Shown: positions 1-9,416 of the stretch, piece after piece
How the letters are laid out: every line of letters begins with the position of its first letter
How positions within the stretch are numbered: the first letter of the stretch is position 1
The notes under the pieces: generated by a model
The model's input: only the letters and a program-made list of their open reading frames with translations
Database searches by the model: none
What the model was told of the DNA's origin: nothing
Assembly: GCA_937874185.1 (NCBI GenBank)
Contig: CALNAK010000020.1
Coordinates: 186,001-250,000, forward strand
Length of the DNA stretch: 64,000 nt
Origin: an uncultured Lactobacillus sp.
GTDB lineage: Bacteria > Bacillota > Bacilli > Lactobacillales > Lactobacillaceae
Direction of reading: 5' to 3'
Position numbers and translations under genes: made by a program

Positions 1-1
1 C

Positions 2-3000
2 ACCCAAATGGTAGATATTATTGAAGAAGACCGTAATAAGGTTGTTGAAGGTTATATCTTTGACATGGAAGTTAGAAAATTAAAGTCTGGTCGTTCACTT
101 TTGATCATGCAAGTAACTGACTACACTTCTTCATTCAGTATTAAGAAATTTTCAAATGGTGAAGATGATGAGGCCTTTTTCGAATCACTTGATAAAGGTT
201 CATGGATTCGTGTTCGTGGAAATATTCAAGAGGATAATTTCTCAAGAGAATTAGTTATCATGGCTAATGATATTAATATTATTAAGCATGAATCTCGTAA
301 AGATACTGCTGAAGATGATAACAAACGAATTGAATTACATGCCCATACTAATATGAGTCAAATGGATGCAATTCCTAGTGCAACTGATTTAGTTAAACGT
401 GCCAGTGATTGGGGACAACCGGCAATTGCAATTACCGACCATCGAGCTCTTCAAGCTTTCCCAGAAGCATATACTGCTGGTCAAAAGTATGGAGTCAAAA
501 TTGGGTATGGTGTTGAAATTGATTTGGTCGATGAGGGTAATCCAATTGCCTATAATCTGCGTGATCAAAAACTTGAAGGTTCTGAATACGTAATTTTTGA
601 TACTGAAACAACTGGTCTATCGGCTGTTTATGATTCAATTATCGAAATTGGTGCTACCAAGATGTTAAATGGTGAAGTAATTGAACGTTTCGATGAATTC
701 ATCAATCCTGGTCATCCTCTCTCAGATATCACAACTAATTTGACAAGTATCACGAATGACATGGTTAAAGATGCTCCCGTGGAAGCTATAATTATTCAAA
801 AGTTTATGGACTTCATTGGGGATGATATCCTTGTTGGACATAATGTTACTTTTGATATGGGATTCATGAATGCGGCCTTAACACGAATGGGACAACCACG
901 TTTATCAATGCCTGTTATTGATACGTTGGAAATGTCACGAACACTACATTCTGAGTATCGTAATCATAAATTGGATTCTTTGGCCAAACGTTATAATATC
1001 GTTTTGGAACACCATCACCGTGCGGATTCTGATGCTGAAACAACTGGTTATTTGATGTATAAATTATTTGTTGAATTGGAAGATAAATTTGGTACAAATA
1101 ATGTTTCACAACTGAATGATAATGTTGGTGGGGAAGAAGCTTATAAACAAGCTCGTCCAACCCACGCTGTCTTAATAGCTAAAACTCAAGCAGGATTGAA
1201 GAATCTGTTTAAAGTTATTTCCTACTCAATGACTGATTATTTCTATCGAACAGCTCGTGTTCCTAGACGATTACTGAATAAGTATCGTGAGGGTATTATC
1301 GTCGGTTCTGGTTGTGAGAATGGTGAAGTGTTCACTAGCATGATGCAAAAAGGTTATGACGATACTCGTGAAATGGCCCAGTATTACGATTACCTAGAGA
1401 TTATGCCGAAAACACTTTATCAACATTTAATTGATATCAAGATTATTAAAGATGAAAAAGCTCTCGAAGAGATTTTGACGAACATTGTTAAATTGGGAAA
1501 AGAATTGAACAAACCTGTTGTTGCAACTGGGGATGTTCATTACTTGGATCCAACGGACAAAGTTTATCGAGATATCGTCATTAAAGCTGTTAAGAGTAAT
1601 GCTTTAGCACGTCGTGAAGAGTTGCCTGATGTGCAATTTAGAACTACTAATGAAATGTTTGACGAATTTGATTTTCTTGATAAGGATGTTGCTCAAGAGG
1701 TTATCGTTGACAATCCTAAGAAAATTATGGATTCAATTGATGATATTTCGCCGGTTAAGCACAAACTATATACTCCTAAGATGGAGGGTGCCGAGGATGA
1801 GATTCGTAATTTAACCCTTAATAAGGCCCATGAATTATATGGTGATCCGTTACCTGAATTGGTTCAGAAACGTATGGATCGTGAGTTGAAGAGTATTATC
1901 GGTAATGGTTTCTCAGTTATTTACTTGATTTCTCAACGTCTAGTTTACAAATCTAATAAAGATGGATATTTGGTTGGTTCCCGTGGATCTGTTGGTTCTA
2001 GTTTCGTTGCAACCATGACTGGTATCACTGAAGTTAATCCGTTGCCACCACATTATCGTTGCCCTAAGTGTAAATATTCTGAGTTCTTTACTAAGGGTGA
2101 AGTTGGTTCTGGATATGATTTACCGGATAAAAAATGTCCTAAGTGTGGAACAGAGCTAGAAAAGGATGGTCAAGATATTCCGTTCGAAACTTTCCTTGGT
2201 TTCAAGGGTGATAAGGTTCCTGATATTGATTTGAACTTCTCTGGTGATTATCAGCCAGTTGCCCATAATTATACGAAGGTATTGTTTGGTGAGGACCACG
2301 TGTTCCGTGCTGGTACTATTGGAACTATCGCCGATAGAACTGCCTTTGGTTATGTTAAGAACTATGAGGAAATGACGGGTCAAAACTTCCGTAACGCTGA
2401 AGAATCACGCTTAGCTTTAGGCTCAACTGGAGTTAAACGTACAACAGGTCAACATCCGGCTGGTATTATCGTTGTGCCAGATTACATGGATATTTTTGAT
2501 TTCACACCAATACAATTCCCAGCAAATGATCGAACTGCCGCATGGAAAACAACTCATTTTGATTTCCATTCAATCCATGATAATATTTTGAAACTTGATA
2601 TTTTGGGACATGATGATCCCACAATGATCCGTACCCTTCAAGATTTGTCAGGAATTGATCCTAAGACTATTCCGGTTGATGATCCAGGAGTTATGGAATT
2701 ATTTAGAGGAACAGAGTCACTTGGAGTAACACCGGAACAAATTTTTTCTAAGACTGGTACTCTTGGAGTTCCAGAATTTGGTACTAGATTTGTTCGTGGA
2801 ATGCTTGAAAAGACTCATCCAACGACTTTTGCGGAATTACTACAAATTTCAGGACTATCACATGGTACTGATGTTTGGTTAGGTAATGCGGAAGAGCTGA
2901 TTGATAAGGGTATCGTTACTTTGAAAGATGTTATTGGTTGTCGTGATAATATCATGATGGATTTGATTCACTATGGTATGGATTCACAGATGGCTTTCCA

Positions 3001-3643
3001 AATTATGGAACATGTTAGAAAGGGTCGCGGTATTCCGGATGATTGGAAACAAGCTATGAAGGATGCTGATGTACCTGACTGGTATATTGATTCTTGTTTG
3101 AAGATCAAGTATATGTTCCCGAGAGCGCATGCGACAGCCTACATTATTATGGCGTTGCGAATTGCGTACTTTAAAGTTCACTATCCACTTTATTATTACA
3201 GCGCGTACTTCTCAGTTCGTGCCGATGATTTCGATTTAGTAGCGATGACAACAAGTAAAGATGCTGTTAAGGCTGCAATGAAGGAAATCAATGATAAAGG
3301 GATGGATGCTTCTACTAAAGAAAAGAATCTTTTGACCGTTTTGGAACTTGCTAATGAATGTTTGGAACGTGGTTTTGATATTAAAATGGTTGATATTGAA
3401 AAATCAGAAGCCTTTGAATTCAAGATTATTGATGATAAAACTTTGTTAGCACCATTCAATGCCATTCCAGGTTTGGGTGATAACGTTGCTAAACAAATCA
3501 TTGCTGCACGTGAAGAACAACCATTCTTATCCAAGCAAGATTTAGGAACTCGTGGTAAAGTTTCGAAAACTGTTATTGAATATATGACAGAAAATCATGT
3601 TTTGGATGGCATGCCAGATGAAAATCAGTTATCATTGTTCTAG
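2..3643 (+). CDS. polC: DNA polymerase III alpha subunit, PolC type (5' truncated by window)
   Basis: Replicative polymerase of low-G+C Gram-positives. The reading frame is open to the window edge, so the start and roughly the first 230 residues are missing (full PolC is about 1440 residues). Numbered from the first in-window Met (position 8), there is an OB-fold region (1-95), a split PHP domain starting at LHAH (about 109), an inserted DnaQ-like 3'-5' exonuclease with FDTETTG (about 197-203), two CPKC zinc-binding pairs (about 685-715), the polymerase active site PDIDLNF (about 738) with two catalytic aspartates, and a helix-hairpin-helix region near the C-terminus. The protein ends in QLSLF, a typical sliding-clamp-binding motif. 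The exonuclease embedded in the PHP domain distinguishes PolC from DnaE. Confidence 0.97.
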   Translation, partial: TQMVDIIEEDRNKVVEGYIFDMEVRKLKSGRSLLIMQVTDYTSSFSIKKFSNGEDDEAFFESLDKGSWIRVRGNIQEDNFSRELVIMANDINIIKHESRKDTAEDDNKRIELHAHTNMSQMDAIPSATDLVKRASDWGQPAIAITDHRALQAFPEAYTAGQKYGVKIGYGVEIDLVDEGNPIAYNLRDQKLEGSEYVIFDTETTGLSAVYDSIIEIGATKMLNGEVIERFDEFINPGHPLSDITTNLTSITNDMVKDAPVEAIIIQKFMDFIGDDILVGHNVTFDMGFMNAALTRMGQPRLSMPVIDTLEMSRTLHSEYRNHKLDSLAKRYNIVLEHHHRADSDAETTGYLMYKLFVELEDKFGTNNVSQLNDNVGGEEAYKQARPTHAVLIAKTQAGLKNLFKVISYSMTDYFYRTARVPRRLLNKYREGIIVGSGCENGEVFTSMMQKGYDDTREMAQYYDYLEIMPKTLYQHLIDIKIIKDEKALEEILTNIVKLGKELNKPVVATGDVHYLDPTDKVYRDIVIKAVKSNALARREELPDVQFRTTNEMFDEFDFLDKDVAQEVIVDNPKKIMDSIDDISPVKHKLYTPKMEGAEDEIRNLTLNKAHELYGDPLPELVQKRMDRELKSIIGNGFSVIYLISQRLVYKSNKDGYLVGSRGSVGSSFVATMTGITEVNPLPPHYRCPKCKYSEFFTKGEVGSGYDLPDKKCPKCGTELEKDGQDIPFETFLGFKGDKVPDIDLNFSGDYQPVAHNYTKVLFGEDHVFRAGTIGTIADRTAFGYVKNYEEMTGQNFRNAEESRLALGSTGVKRTTGQHPAGIIVVPDYMDIFDFTPIQFPANDRTAAWKTTHFDFHSIHDNILKLDILGHDDPTMIRTLQDLSGIDPKTIPVDDPGVMELFRGTESLGVTPEQIFSKTGTLGVPEFGTRFVRGMLEKTHPTTFAELLQISGLSHGTDVWLGNAEELIDKGIVTLKDVIGCRDNIMMDLIHYGMDSQMAFQIMEHVRKGRGIPDDWKQAMKDADVPDWYIDSCLKIKYMFPRAHATAYIIMALRIAYFKVHYPLYYYSAYFSVRADDFDLVAMTTSKDAVKAAMKEINDKGMDASTKEKNLLTVLELANECLERGFDIKMVDIEKSEAFEFKIIDDKTLLAPFNAIPGLGDNVAKQIIAAREEQPFLSKQDLGTRGKVSKTVIEYMTENHVLDGMPDENQLSLF

Positions 3644-3659
3644 GTACGGTCGTAATAGT

Positions 3660-3688
3660 TTGCTTTAATGATAAATATATGTTAAATT
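3660..3688 (+). promoter_or_regulatory. Possible promoter for the rimP-nusA operon
   Basis: TTGCTT (3660-3665), 17 bp, then TAAATT (3683-3688) preceded by TG one base away (extended -10 form). It is a weak match. It is placed here because no room for a promoter exists between the following hairpin (3714-3740) and rimP. Confidence 0.35.
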
Positions 3689-3713
3689 AACTACTAGTTA
3701 ATTATTGATTAAT

Positions 3714-3740
3714 GAGTGAGCAGAGATGCTCACTCTTTTT
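3714..3740 (+). terminator. Intrinsic terminator or attenuator between polC and rimP
   Basis: Perfect 8-bp inverted repeat GAGTGAGC / GCTCACTC with a 6-nt loop, followed by five T. It ends only 27 bases before the rimP start, so besides ending polC mRNA it probably lies in the 5' leader of the rimP-nusA operon. Confidence 0.85.
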
Positions 3741-3767
3741 ATTGCCGATTACTTTGGAGGAATGTCC

Positions 3768-4235
3768 TTGGATACAAAAGTTGAAGAATTAAAAGCTATT
3801 TTACAGCCAATCTTGGATCAACATGATTTCTTTTTAGTTGATTTAGAATTCGTTCACGAACGTGGAGATTGGTATTTAAGAGTTTATGCAGATAAAAAAG
3901 GCGGAATCAACATTGATGATTGCGCACTTATCAGTGAAGAATATGGTGAAAAATTAGATGAGTTGAATCCAATCGATCCAGCTTACTATTTAGAGGTTTC
4001 ATCTCCCGGTGCAGAGCGTCCACTAAAGAATGACGAAAGTTTGTCAAACTATGTTGATGATTATGTGCATGTTTCTTTATACCAAAAACAAGATGGTCAA
4101 AAAGCTTTTGAAGGTACTTTGACTGAAGTAACGGATACTAAGATAACTTTGATTGTTAAAGTTAAGAATTTAAAGAAGCAAGTAGAAATTAGCCGTGATA
4201 ATATTGCTAAGTTAAGACTTGCAATCGAATTCTAA
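3768..4235 (+). CDS. rimP: Ribosome maturation factor RimP
   Basis: Assists 30S subunit maturation; first gene of the nusA-infB operon. The protein of about 155 residues matches family length and carries the typical N-terminal YLEVSSPGAERPLK segment followed by a C-terminal SH3-like domain. I prefer the TTG start at 3768: GGAGG at 3756-3760 lies 7 nt upstream. An in-frame ATG at 3762 is too close to that site, and the ATG at 3726 lies inside the terminator stem. nusA follows after 10 bases. Confidence 0.92.
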   Translation: MDTKVEELKAILQPILDQHDFFLVDLEFVHERGDWYLRVYADKKGGINIDDCALISEEYGEKLDELNPIDPAYYLEVSSPGAERPLKNDESLSNYVDDYVHVSLYQKQDGQKAFEGTLTEVTDTKITLIVKVKNLKKQVEISRDNIAKLRLAIEF

Positions 4236-4245
4236 GGAGAAAATC

Positions 4246-5484
4246 ATGAGTAAAGAAATGGTTGAAGCCCTCGATGCGCTTGAAAACGAAAAGGGTATCA
4301 AAAAAGAATATGTTATTGAATCATTAGAGGCAGCTTTAGTTGCAGCATATAAAAGAAATTACAACCAAGCTCAAAACGTGGATGTTGAATTCGACGCAAA
4401 AAAGGGTAATATACATGTTTATGCAGTTAAAGAAGTCGTTGACGAAGTAGTTGATGATAGACTAGAAGTAAGTCTTGAGGATGCTCAAAGCAAGAGTAAA
4501 GGCTATGAAATTGGCGATCACATCAAAGATGAAGTAACACCAAAAGATTTTGGTAGAATTGCTGCACAAACTGCTAAACAAGTTATTATGCAAAGAGTAC
4601 GTGAAGCAGAGCGTGACATCATTTATAATGAATATAGTCAATATGAACATGAAATTATCCAAGGTACCGTTGAACGTAGTGATAATAGATATGTTTATAT
4701 CAACTTTGGTAAAATAGAAGCCGTTATGGCTAAAGCAGATCAAATGCCCGGTGAAACTTACAATTCTCGTGATAGAATTCGTGTTTATGTTACAAAGGTT
4801 GAGAATGCTACAAAGGGTCCTCAAGTATTTGTTTCAAGAACTGACCCAGGTTTGGTTAAGCGATTATTTGAACAACAAGTTCCAGAAATATATGATGGAA
4901 CTGTCGAAATTGTTTCAATTGCTCGTGAAGCAGGGGATCGTACAAAGATTGCGGTTAAGTCGGATAATGCTGACGTTGACCCAGTCGGTACTTGTGTTGG
5001 ACCAAAGGGTGCTCGTGTTCAAGCTGTTGTTGATGAATTAAATGGTGAAAACATTGATGTTGTGCCTTATGTTGATGATCCAGTAGACTTTATTGCTAAC
5101 GCTTTAAATCCTGCTGAAGTAATCGCTGTTCAATTTGATGATAGAGATAAGAAACAATGTATTGTTATTGTTCCTGATTATCATTTATCATTAGCAATTG
5201 GTAAAAAAGGTCAAAATGCACGTTTAGCTGCTAAGTTGACTGGTTACAAGATTGATATCAAACCGGAGTCACAAGTTGAATTTGTTGATGATAATGATGA
5301 AGATGTTGATATAAAAGACATCCAAAGCGGTAAAATAGATATTGATAAGACAATCGCCAATGCTGCTAATGCAGACGATGCTAAGAATCCAGCTGCTAAA
5401 GATGATTCTGATTCAGATGACACTGATACAACTGATTCAACAGATACAACTGATTCAACAGATACAACTGATTCAGAAGATTAA
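4246..5484 (+). CDS. nusA: Transcription termination/antitermination factor NusA
   Basis: Binds RNA polymerase and modulates pausing and termination. The ATG at 4246 follows AAGGAG with good spacing and gives 412 residues. Visible are the N-terminal polymerase-binding domain (to about 125), an S1 domain (about 135-200), and two KH modules (about 205-345) containing GPKGAR and IGKKGQNARLAAKL. The C-terminus is a long acidic tail with a DTTDST repeat, unlike the short end of Bacillus NusA. It sits between rimP and ylxR in the conserved order. Confidence 0.97.
   Translation: MSKEMVEALDALENEKGIKKEYVIESLEAALVAAYKRNYNQAQNVDVEFDAKKGNIHVYAVKEVVDEVVDDRLEVSLEDAQSKSKGYEIGDHIKDEVTPKDFGRIAAQTAKQVIMQRVREAERDIIYNEYSQYEHEIIQGTVERSDNRYVYINFGKIEAVMAKADQMPGETYNSRDRIRVYVTKVENATKGPQVFVSRTDPGLVKRLFEQQVPEIYDGTVEIVSIAREAGDRTKIAVKSDNADVDPVGTCVGPKGARVQAVVDELNGENIDVVPYVDDPVDFIANALNPAEVIAVQFDDRDKKQCIVIVPDYHLSLAIGKKGQNARLAAKLTGYKIDIKPESQVEFVDDNDEDVDIKDIQSGKIDIDKTIANAANADDAKNPAAKDDSDSDDTDTTDSTDTTDSTDTTDSED
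5425..5475 (+). repeat. 18-bp tandem repeat in the nusA 3' end
   Basis: Unit GATACAACTGATTCAACA is present two full times and once truncated (15 bases). It encodes the acidic, Thr/Ser-rich DTTDST repeat of the NusA tail. The near-perfect DNA identity suggests slippage and possible length variation between strains. Confidence 0.9.
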
Positions 5485-5498
5485 AAGGGGTGATGGAC

Positions 5499-5807
5499 TT
5501 GGCAACTCATAAGATACCAATGCGTAAAGATATTTTGACAAACAAGATGTACCCAAAGAGAGAAATGGTAAGAATTGTCAAAGACAAAGAAGGCAATATT
5601 TCAATAGATCCAACTGGAAAGAAGCCCGGTCGTGGTGCTTATGTGGGGTTAGATCCTGAAGCTATTAAGACCGCAAAGTCTAAGAAATCTTTGGAAAAAG
5701 TATTTTCTCACGCTGTACAAGAAAGTTTTTATGATGAATTATTTGATTTTGTCGATCATCAAAAAGCCAGAATGGATCTTTTTGGCGATTTGGGTAAGAA
5801 ACATTGA
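5499..5807 (+). CDS. ylxR: YlxR family RNA-binding protein (RnpM-like)
   Basis: Small basic protein of the YlxR family, encoded between nusA and the L7Ae-like gene as in most Firmicutes. In Bacillus the family member (RnpM) binds and modulates RNase P RNA. The signature is visible: IPMRKD near the N-terminus, then DPTGKKPGRGAY. Start choice: the SD-like AAAGGGG ends at 5490, giving 8 nt to a TTG at 5499 (102 residues); an in-frame ATG at 5493 is only 2 nt away and a GTG at 5490 overlaps the SD. It overlaps the next gene through TGATG. Confidence 0.9.
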   Translation: MATHKIPMRKDILTNKMYPKREMVRIVKDKEGNISIDPTGKKPGRGAYVGLDPEAIKTAKSKKSLEKVFSHAVQESFYDELFDFVDHQKARMDLFGDLGKKH

Positions 5808-6103
5808 TGGAATCTTTCTTAAATTTTTTAGGGCTTGCAGTTAGAGCTCGTAAAATTATCAGTGGAACAGAATTAACAATTAATGGTGTACGTAGTCATG
5901 AAGTTAAATTAGTGATTATGACAGATGATTGTAGTCCCCGTACAAAAAAAGATTTGCACAATAAGGCAAGTTATTATAATGTACCTGTGATAGATACAAT
6001 AGGTAGTGAAGAGTTAAAAACGGCTATTGGGAAAGACAGAAAAGTTATTGGCGTAACTGATCAGGGATTTGCTAAAAGGTTAAAAGAAATAATGGACAAT
6101 TAA
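5807..6103 (+). CDS. ylxQ: L7Ae/L30e-family ribosomal protein YlxQ
   Basis: Small RNA-binding protein of about 98 residues of the L7Ae/L30e/Gadd45 fold, in the position of Bacillus ylxQ (rplGA). The N-terminal FLGLAVRARKIISGTE and the DCSPRTKKDL segment are typical of this family, which binds kink-turn RNA. The ATG at 5807 shares its A with the TGA stop of ylxR, indicating translational coupling; a TTG at 5804 is also in frame. infB begins 13 bases downstream with its own strong SD. Confidence 0.92.
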   Translation: MESFLNFLGLAVRARKIISGTELTINGVRSHEVKLVIMTDDCSPRTKKDLHNKASYYNVPVIDTIGSEELKTAIGKDRKVIGVTDQGFAKRLKEIMDN

Positions 6104-6116
6104 GGAGAGTGATAGG

Positions 6117-9100
6117 ATGGTCAAAAAAAGAATTTATACTATTGCAAAAGAAAATAGTGTTGAGAATCAAGTAGTAATCGATGCCGCTGAAAAGTTGGGT
6201 ATTGATGTTAAAAACCATATGTCATCAGTAGACGAAAGTGCTGAAAAGAAGATTGTAGGAGACTTAAAGGGTGGTAAGAAGCCAAGTACAACTGGTAACA
6301 AGCCAGCTCCAGTTCAACATAACAATCGTCCACAAGCACAACATGCACCAGCTAAACCAGCTGCTGAAAAGCCTGCAAATGAAAAACATGAAGGTAGTAA
6401 TCACGATTCAGGTGATCACAAGACAAAGATTAAGATTACTGCTGTAAGAAGAGATGCTAATAAGGGTAACGGTCATTTTGACCATCGCAATAATAATAAT
6501 CACAACTCCAACAGTAATCATCCTAGCAGCAATAATCACCGTCCAAATACCAACACAAATCGCAATAGTAACAACAATAACAGTAGTGCGAACCGTAGTA
6601 CAACAACTACAACGAACCATAATGCTAATAACACTATGAATCGTTCAAATAACTCTACTACAAACCGTACAAACAATAGTACAAACGGTAACAACAACCG
6701 TAATGAACGTAATAATAACAATAACGGTAATCGTCCAAACAACAATAACCGTAATCGTAATAATAATAGACGTTCAAATGTTGCTCAACAAAGCCAAGCT
6801 CCACGTCCTAGCCAAAGTGCTGGTAACAAGTACTTAGAGCAATTTAAGACAAACATCCAAGATGCAAGTCGTATTCCTAGTCATCCAACTAGAAATAATA
6901 ATACTCACAATACTCGTAGTAACGATACACGTAATGGTGATCACAGAACTACTACAAATGGTCGTCCAGCAAACAATAATCACCGTCCAAATACTGAAGG
7001 TCGTTTCAATAGAAATAACAACAGTACTAACGGTAATAATGCTAACCGTTCAAATACAAATGGACGTCCAAACAATAACAACAACCGTCCTAACAATAAC
7101 AACAGCCAAAATAGAAGACCAGCTAATAGCAATAACACTGCTGCAAAGGCCAATGATGCAACAAAGAAGCCAGTAGCAAATGTTAATGTTCCAAAGCCAG
7201 AGTACAAGAAGGCAAAACCAACTAACAATACTCGTGACTTCGGACATAGAACTAATCTTGCTAATCCATTTGGTAGTCGTAAGAAGAAGAAAGACAGAAA
7301 ACGTCAACAACGTCAACGTTCTAACGAACCTAGAAAGCCAATGCCACAAAGAAAGGAACGTCCATTACCAGAAACACTTACATATTCAGTTGGTATGAAC
7401 GCTCAAGATATTGGTAAGTTGATCCATAGAGAACCAGCAGAAATTGTTAAGAAGTTATTTATGCTTGGTATTATGATCAACCAAAACAAGTCATTAGACA
7501 AAGACACTATTGAATTGTTAGCTACTGATTACGGCATTAATGCTGAAGAAAAAGTTCAAGAAGATGTTGCTGATATCGATAAGTACTTCGAAGCTGAAGC
7601 CAACACATCAGAAAATCTTGTAACTCGTCCTCCAGTTGTAACTATCATGGGACACGTTGATCATGGTAAGACAACTTTGCTTGATCACTTGAGACATACT
7701 CATGTTACTGCTGGTGAAGCCGGTGGTATCACACAACATATTGGTGCTTATCAAGTAACTCTAAAGGATAGATTAATTACATTCTTGGATACTCCAGGAC
7801 ATGCTGCCTTTACAAATATGCGTGCTCGTGGTGCTGATATTACTGATATCGTTATTCTAGTTGTAGCTGCTGATGATGGTGTTATGCCACAGACAATCGA
7901 AGCTATCAACCATGCTAAGGCTGCTAATGATCCTATTATCGTTGCGATTAATAAGATTGATAAGCCAGGTGCCAATCCAGAACACGTAACTGAAGAACTA
8001 ATGAAATATGATTTAGTTCCTGAAAGTTACGGTGGTGACACTATCTTCGTTAATATTTCTGCTAAAGTCGGTACAAACATCGATGAATTGCTAGAAATGA
8101 TCTTACTAGAAGCTGATGTTTTGGAATTGAAAGCAAATCCAGATCAAAAAGCTATTGGTACAGTTATCGAAGCTAAGTTGGATAAGGGTCGTGGACCAGT
8201 TGCATCACTATTGGTACAACAAGGTACATTACATGTCGGTGATCCAATTGTTGTTGGTAATACCTTTGGTCGTGTTAGAACAATGACTAACTACAAGGGT
8301 GTAGAAATCGAAAAAGCCTTACCTTCTGAACCAGTCGAAGTTACAGGTCTTAATGATGTTCCAGAATCAGCTGATAAGTTTGTTGTCTTCGATGATGAGA
8401 AGACAGCTCGTGCAGCTGGTGAAGAACGTGCTAGTCGTGCCCTTGAAAAGGAACGTCAAAATACTAACCCTGTAACACTTGATAACTTATTCGAAACAAT
8501 GAAAGAGGGAGAACTTAAACAAGTCGACGTTATTATTAAAGCCGATGTTCAAGGGTCAACTGAAGCCATTGCCGGAAGTTTGAAGAAGATTGAAGTCGAA
8601 GGCGTTCGTGTTAATATTATTCATCAAGCCGTTGGTGCTATTACTGAAAGTGATGTTAACCTTGCTTCTGCAAGTAATGCTATCATTATCGGATTTAACG
8701 TTCGTCCAACTGCTCAAGCTAAGATTCAAGCTAAAGATGAAAATGTTGATATCCGTCTACATAGAGTTATTTACAAGGCTATTGATGAAATCGAAGCTGC
8801 TATGAAGGGTATGCTCGAACCAGTTTACGAAGAAAAGATTACTGGTAACTTAACTGTCCGTGAAACATATAACGTTTCTAAGATTGGTACAATTGCTGGT
8901 TGTTTCGTAAATAGTGGTAAGATCACTCGTGATAGTGGTGTAAGACTTATCAGAGATGGCGTTGTTATCAATGAAAGTAAACTTGCTTCACTTAAACGCT
9001 TTAAAGACGATGTTAAAGAAGTTGGTTCAGGATTCGATTGTGGTATCACAATTGAAAACTACAACGATATTAAGATCGGTGACGAAATTGAAGCTTATGT

Positions 9101-9125
9101 AATGGAAGAAGTTCCAGTTAAATAA
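6117..9125 (+). CDS. infB: Translation initiation factor IF-2
   Basis: GTPase that brings initiator tRNA to the 30S subunit. There are 1002 residues from an ATG preceded by AAGGAGAGTGATAGG. An N-terminal IF2-N helical module (1-55) is followed by about 330 residues of low-complexity Asn/Arg/Thr-rich linker, then a second IF2-N module (about 425-475). The G domain carries GHVDHGKTT (about 511), DTPGH (about 558) and NKID (about 612). Domains II, III and IV follow to the C-terminus. The linker is unusually long and Asn-dominated compared with the Ala/Glu/Lys-rich linkers of most bacteria. It ends the nusA operon, with a strong terminator after it. Confidence 0.97.
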   Translation: MVKKRIYTIAKENSVENQVVIDAAEKLGIDVKNHMSSVDESAEKKIVGDLKGGKKPSTTGNKPAPVQHNNRPQAQHAPAKPAAEKPANEKHEGSNHDSGDHKTKIKITAVRRDANKGNGHFDHRNNNNHNSNSNHPSSNNHRPNTNTNRNSNNNNSSANRSTTTTTNHNANNTMNRSNNSTTNRTNNSTNGNNNRNERNNNNNGNRPNNNNRNRNNNRRSNVAQQSQAPRPSQSAGNKYLEQFKTNIQDASRIPSHPTRNNNTHNTRSNDTRNGDHRTTTNGRPANNNHRPNTEGRFNRNNNSTNGNNANRSNTNGRPNNNNNRPNNNNSQNRRPANSNNTAAKANDATKKPVANVNVPKPEYKKAKPTNNTRDFGHRTNLANPFGSRKKKKDRKRQQRQRSNEPRKPMPQRKERPLPETLTYSVGMNAQDIGKLIHREPAEIVKKLFMLGIMINQNKSLDKDTIELLATDYGINAEEKVQEDVADIDKYFEAEANTSENLVTRPPVVTIMGHVDHGKTTLLDHLRHTHVTAGEAGGITQHIGAYQVTLKDRLITFLDTPGHAAFTNMRARGADITDIVILVVAADDGVMPQTIEAINHAKAANDPIIVAINKIDKPGANPEHVTEELMKYDLVPESYGGDTIFVNISAKVGTNIDELLEMILLEADVLELKANPDQKAIGTVIEAKLDKGRGPVASLLVQQGTLHVGDPIVVGNTFGRVRTMTNYKGVEIEKALPSEPVEVTGLNDVPESADKFVVFDDEKTARAAGEERASRALEKERQNTNPVTLDNLFETMKEGELKQVDVIIKADVQGSTEAIAGSLKKIEVEGVRVNIIHQAVGAITESDVNLASASNAIIIGFNVRPTAQAKIQAKDENVDIRLHRVIYKAIDEIEAAMKGMLEPVYEEKITGNLTVRETYNVSKIGTIAGCFVNSGKITRDSGVRLIRDGVVINESKLASLKRFKDDVKEVGSGFDCGITIENYNDIKIGDEIEAYVMEEVPVK

Positions 9126-9146
9126 TAAGATTTCGTAGTAACAATT

Positions 9147-9190
9147 AAATAAAGCCAGAGTGTTTTTAATAGCACTCTGGCTTTATTTTT
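9147..9190. terminator. Strong intrinsic terminator after infB
   Basis: Sixteen-bp perfect stem (9147-9162 with 9173-9188, core AAAGCCAGAGTG) with a 10-nt loop and T tract. The A-rich left flank makes it potentially bidirectional. Confidence 0.93.
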
Positions 9191-9234
9191 ATATAGTCGT
9201 ATGTATAGTGAATAATAAATATCAGTGATATATG

Positions 9235-9243
9235 TGATATAAT
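9235..9243 (+). promoter_or_regulatory. Extended -10 promoter upstream of rbfA
   Basis: TG-A-TATAAT is a perfect extended -10 element. A second TATAAT occurs at 9291-9296. Neither has a good -35. With a terminator at 9147-9190, rbfA needs its own promoter and these are the best candidates. Confidence 0.5.
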
Positions 9244-9299
9244 CAATCAGTGATGATTAAAAAAATTACAGTGCCATTTCCGATTGTGTATATAATAGA

Positions 9300-9416
9300 G
9301 ATCGGTTAGGACAGTTTGTTCTAGGTGCTGTAAAGTGTATTTGATAAATAAAATAGGTTGTAAATTGCCTATTTACAGCATTAAAAGAAATTGGAAGAAA
9401 TTCCAATCAAGTGGGA
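9300..9416 (+). promoter_or_regulatory. Structured 5' leader of rbfA
   Basis: About 120 nt of noncoding leader with nested complementarity. GCTGTAAA (9327) pairs with TTTACAGC (9372), an AAATAGG/CCTATTT hairpin lies inside it, and a perfect hairpin ATTGGAA-GAAA-TTCCAAT (9390-9407) with a GNRA-type loop ends just before the SD (GGGAG at 9413). No known riboswitch class is recognised. Confidence 0.5.

Noticed and set aside
5425..5475. Tandem repeats that could suggest a CRISPR array
   Set aside because: The 18-bp units are contiguous without spacers and lie in frame in nusA. No cas genes or spacer-separated repeats occur in the window.
6408..7349. Open frames on both strands and in other phases within the infB linker, giving Val/Leu-rich translations
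   Set aside because: They result from the AAT/AAC-rich codon bias of the Asn-rich linker; no ribosome-binding sites, and infB itself is certain.
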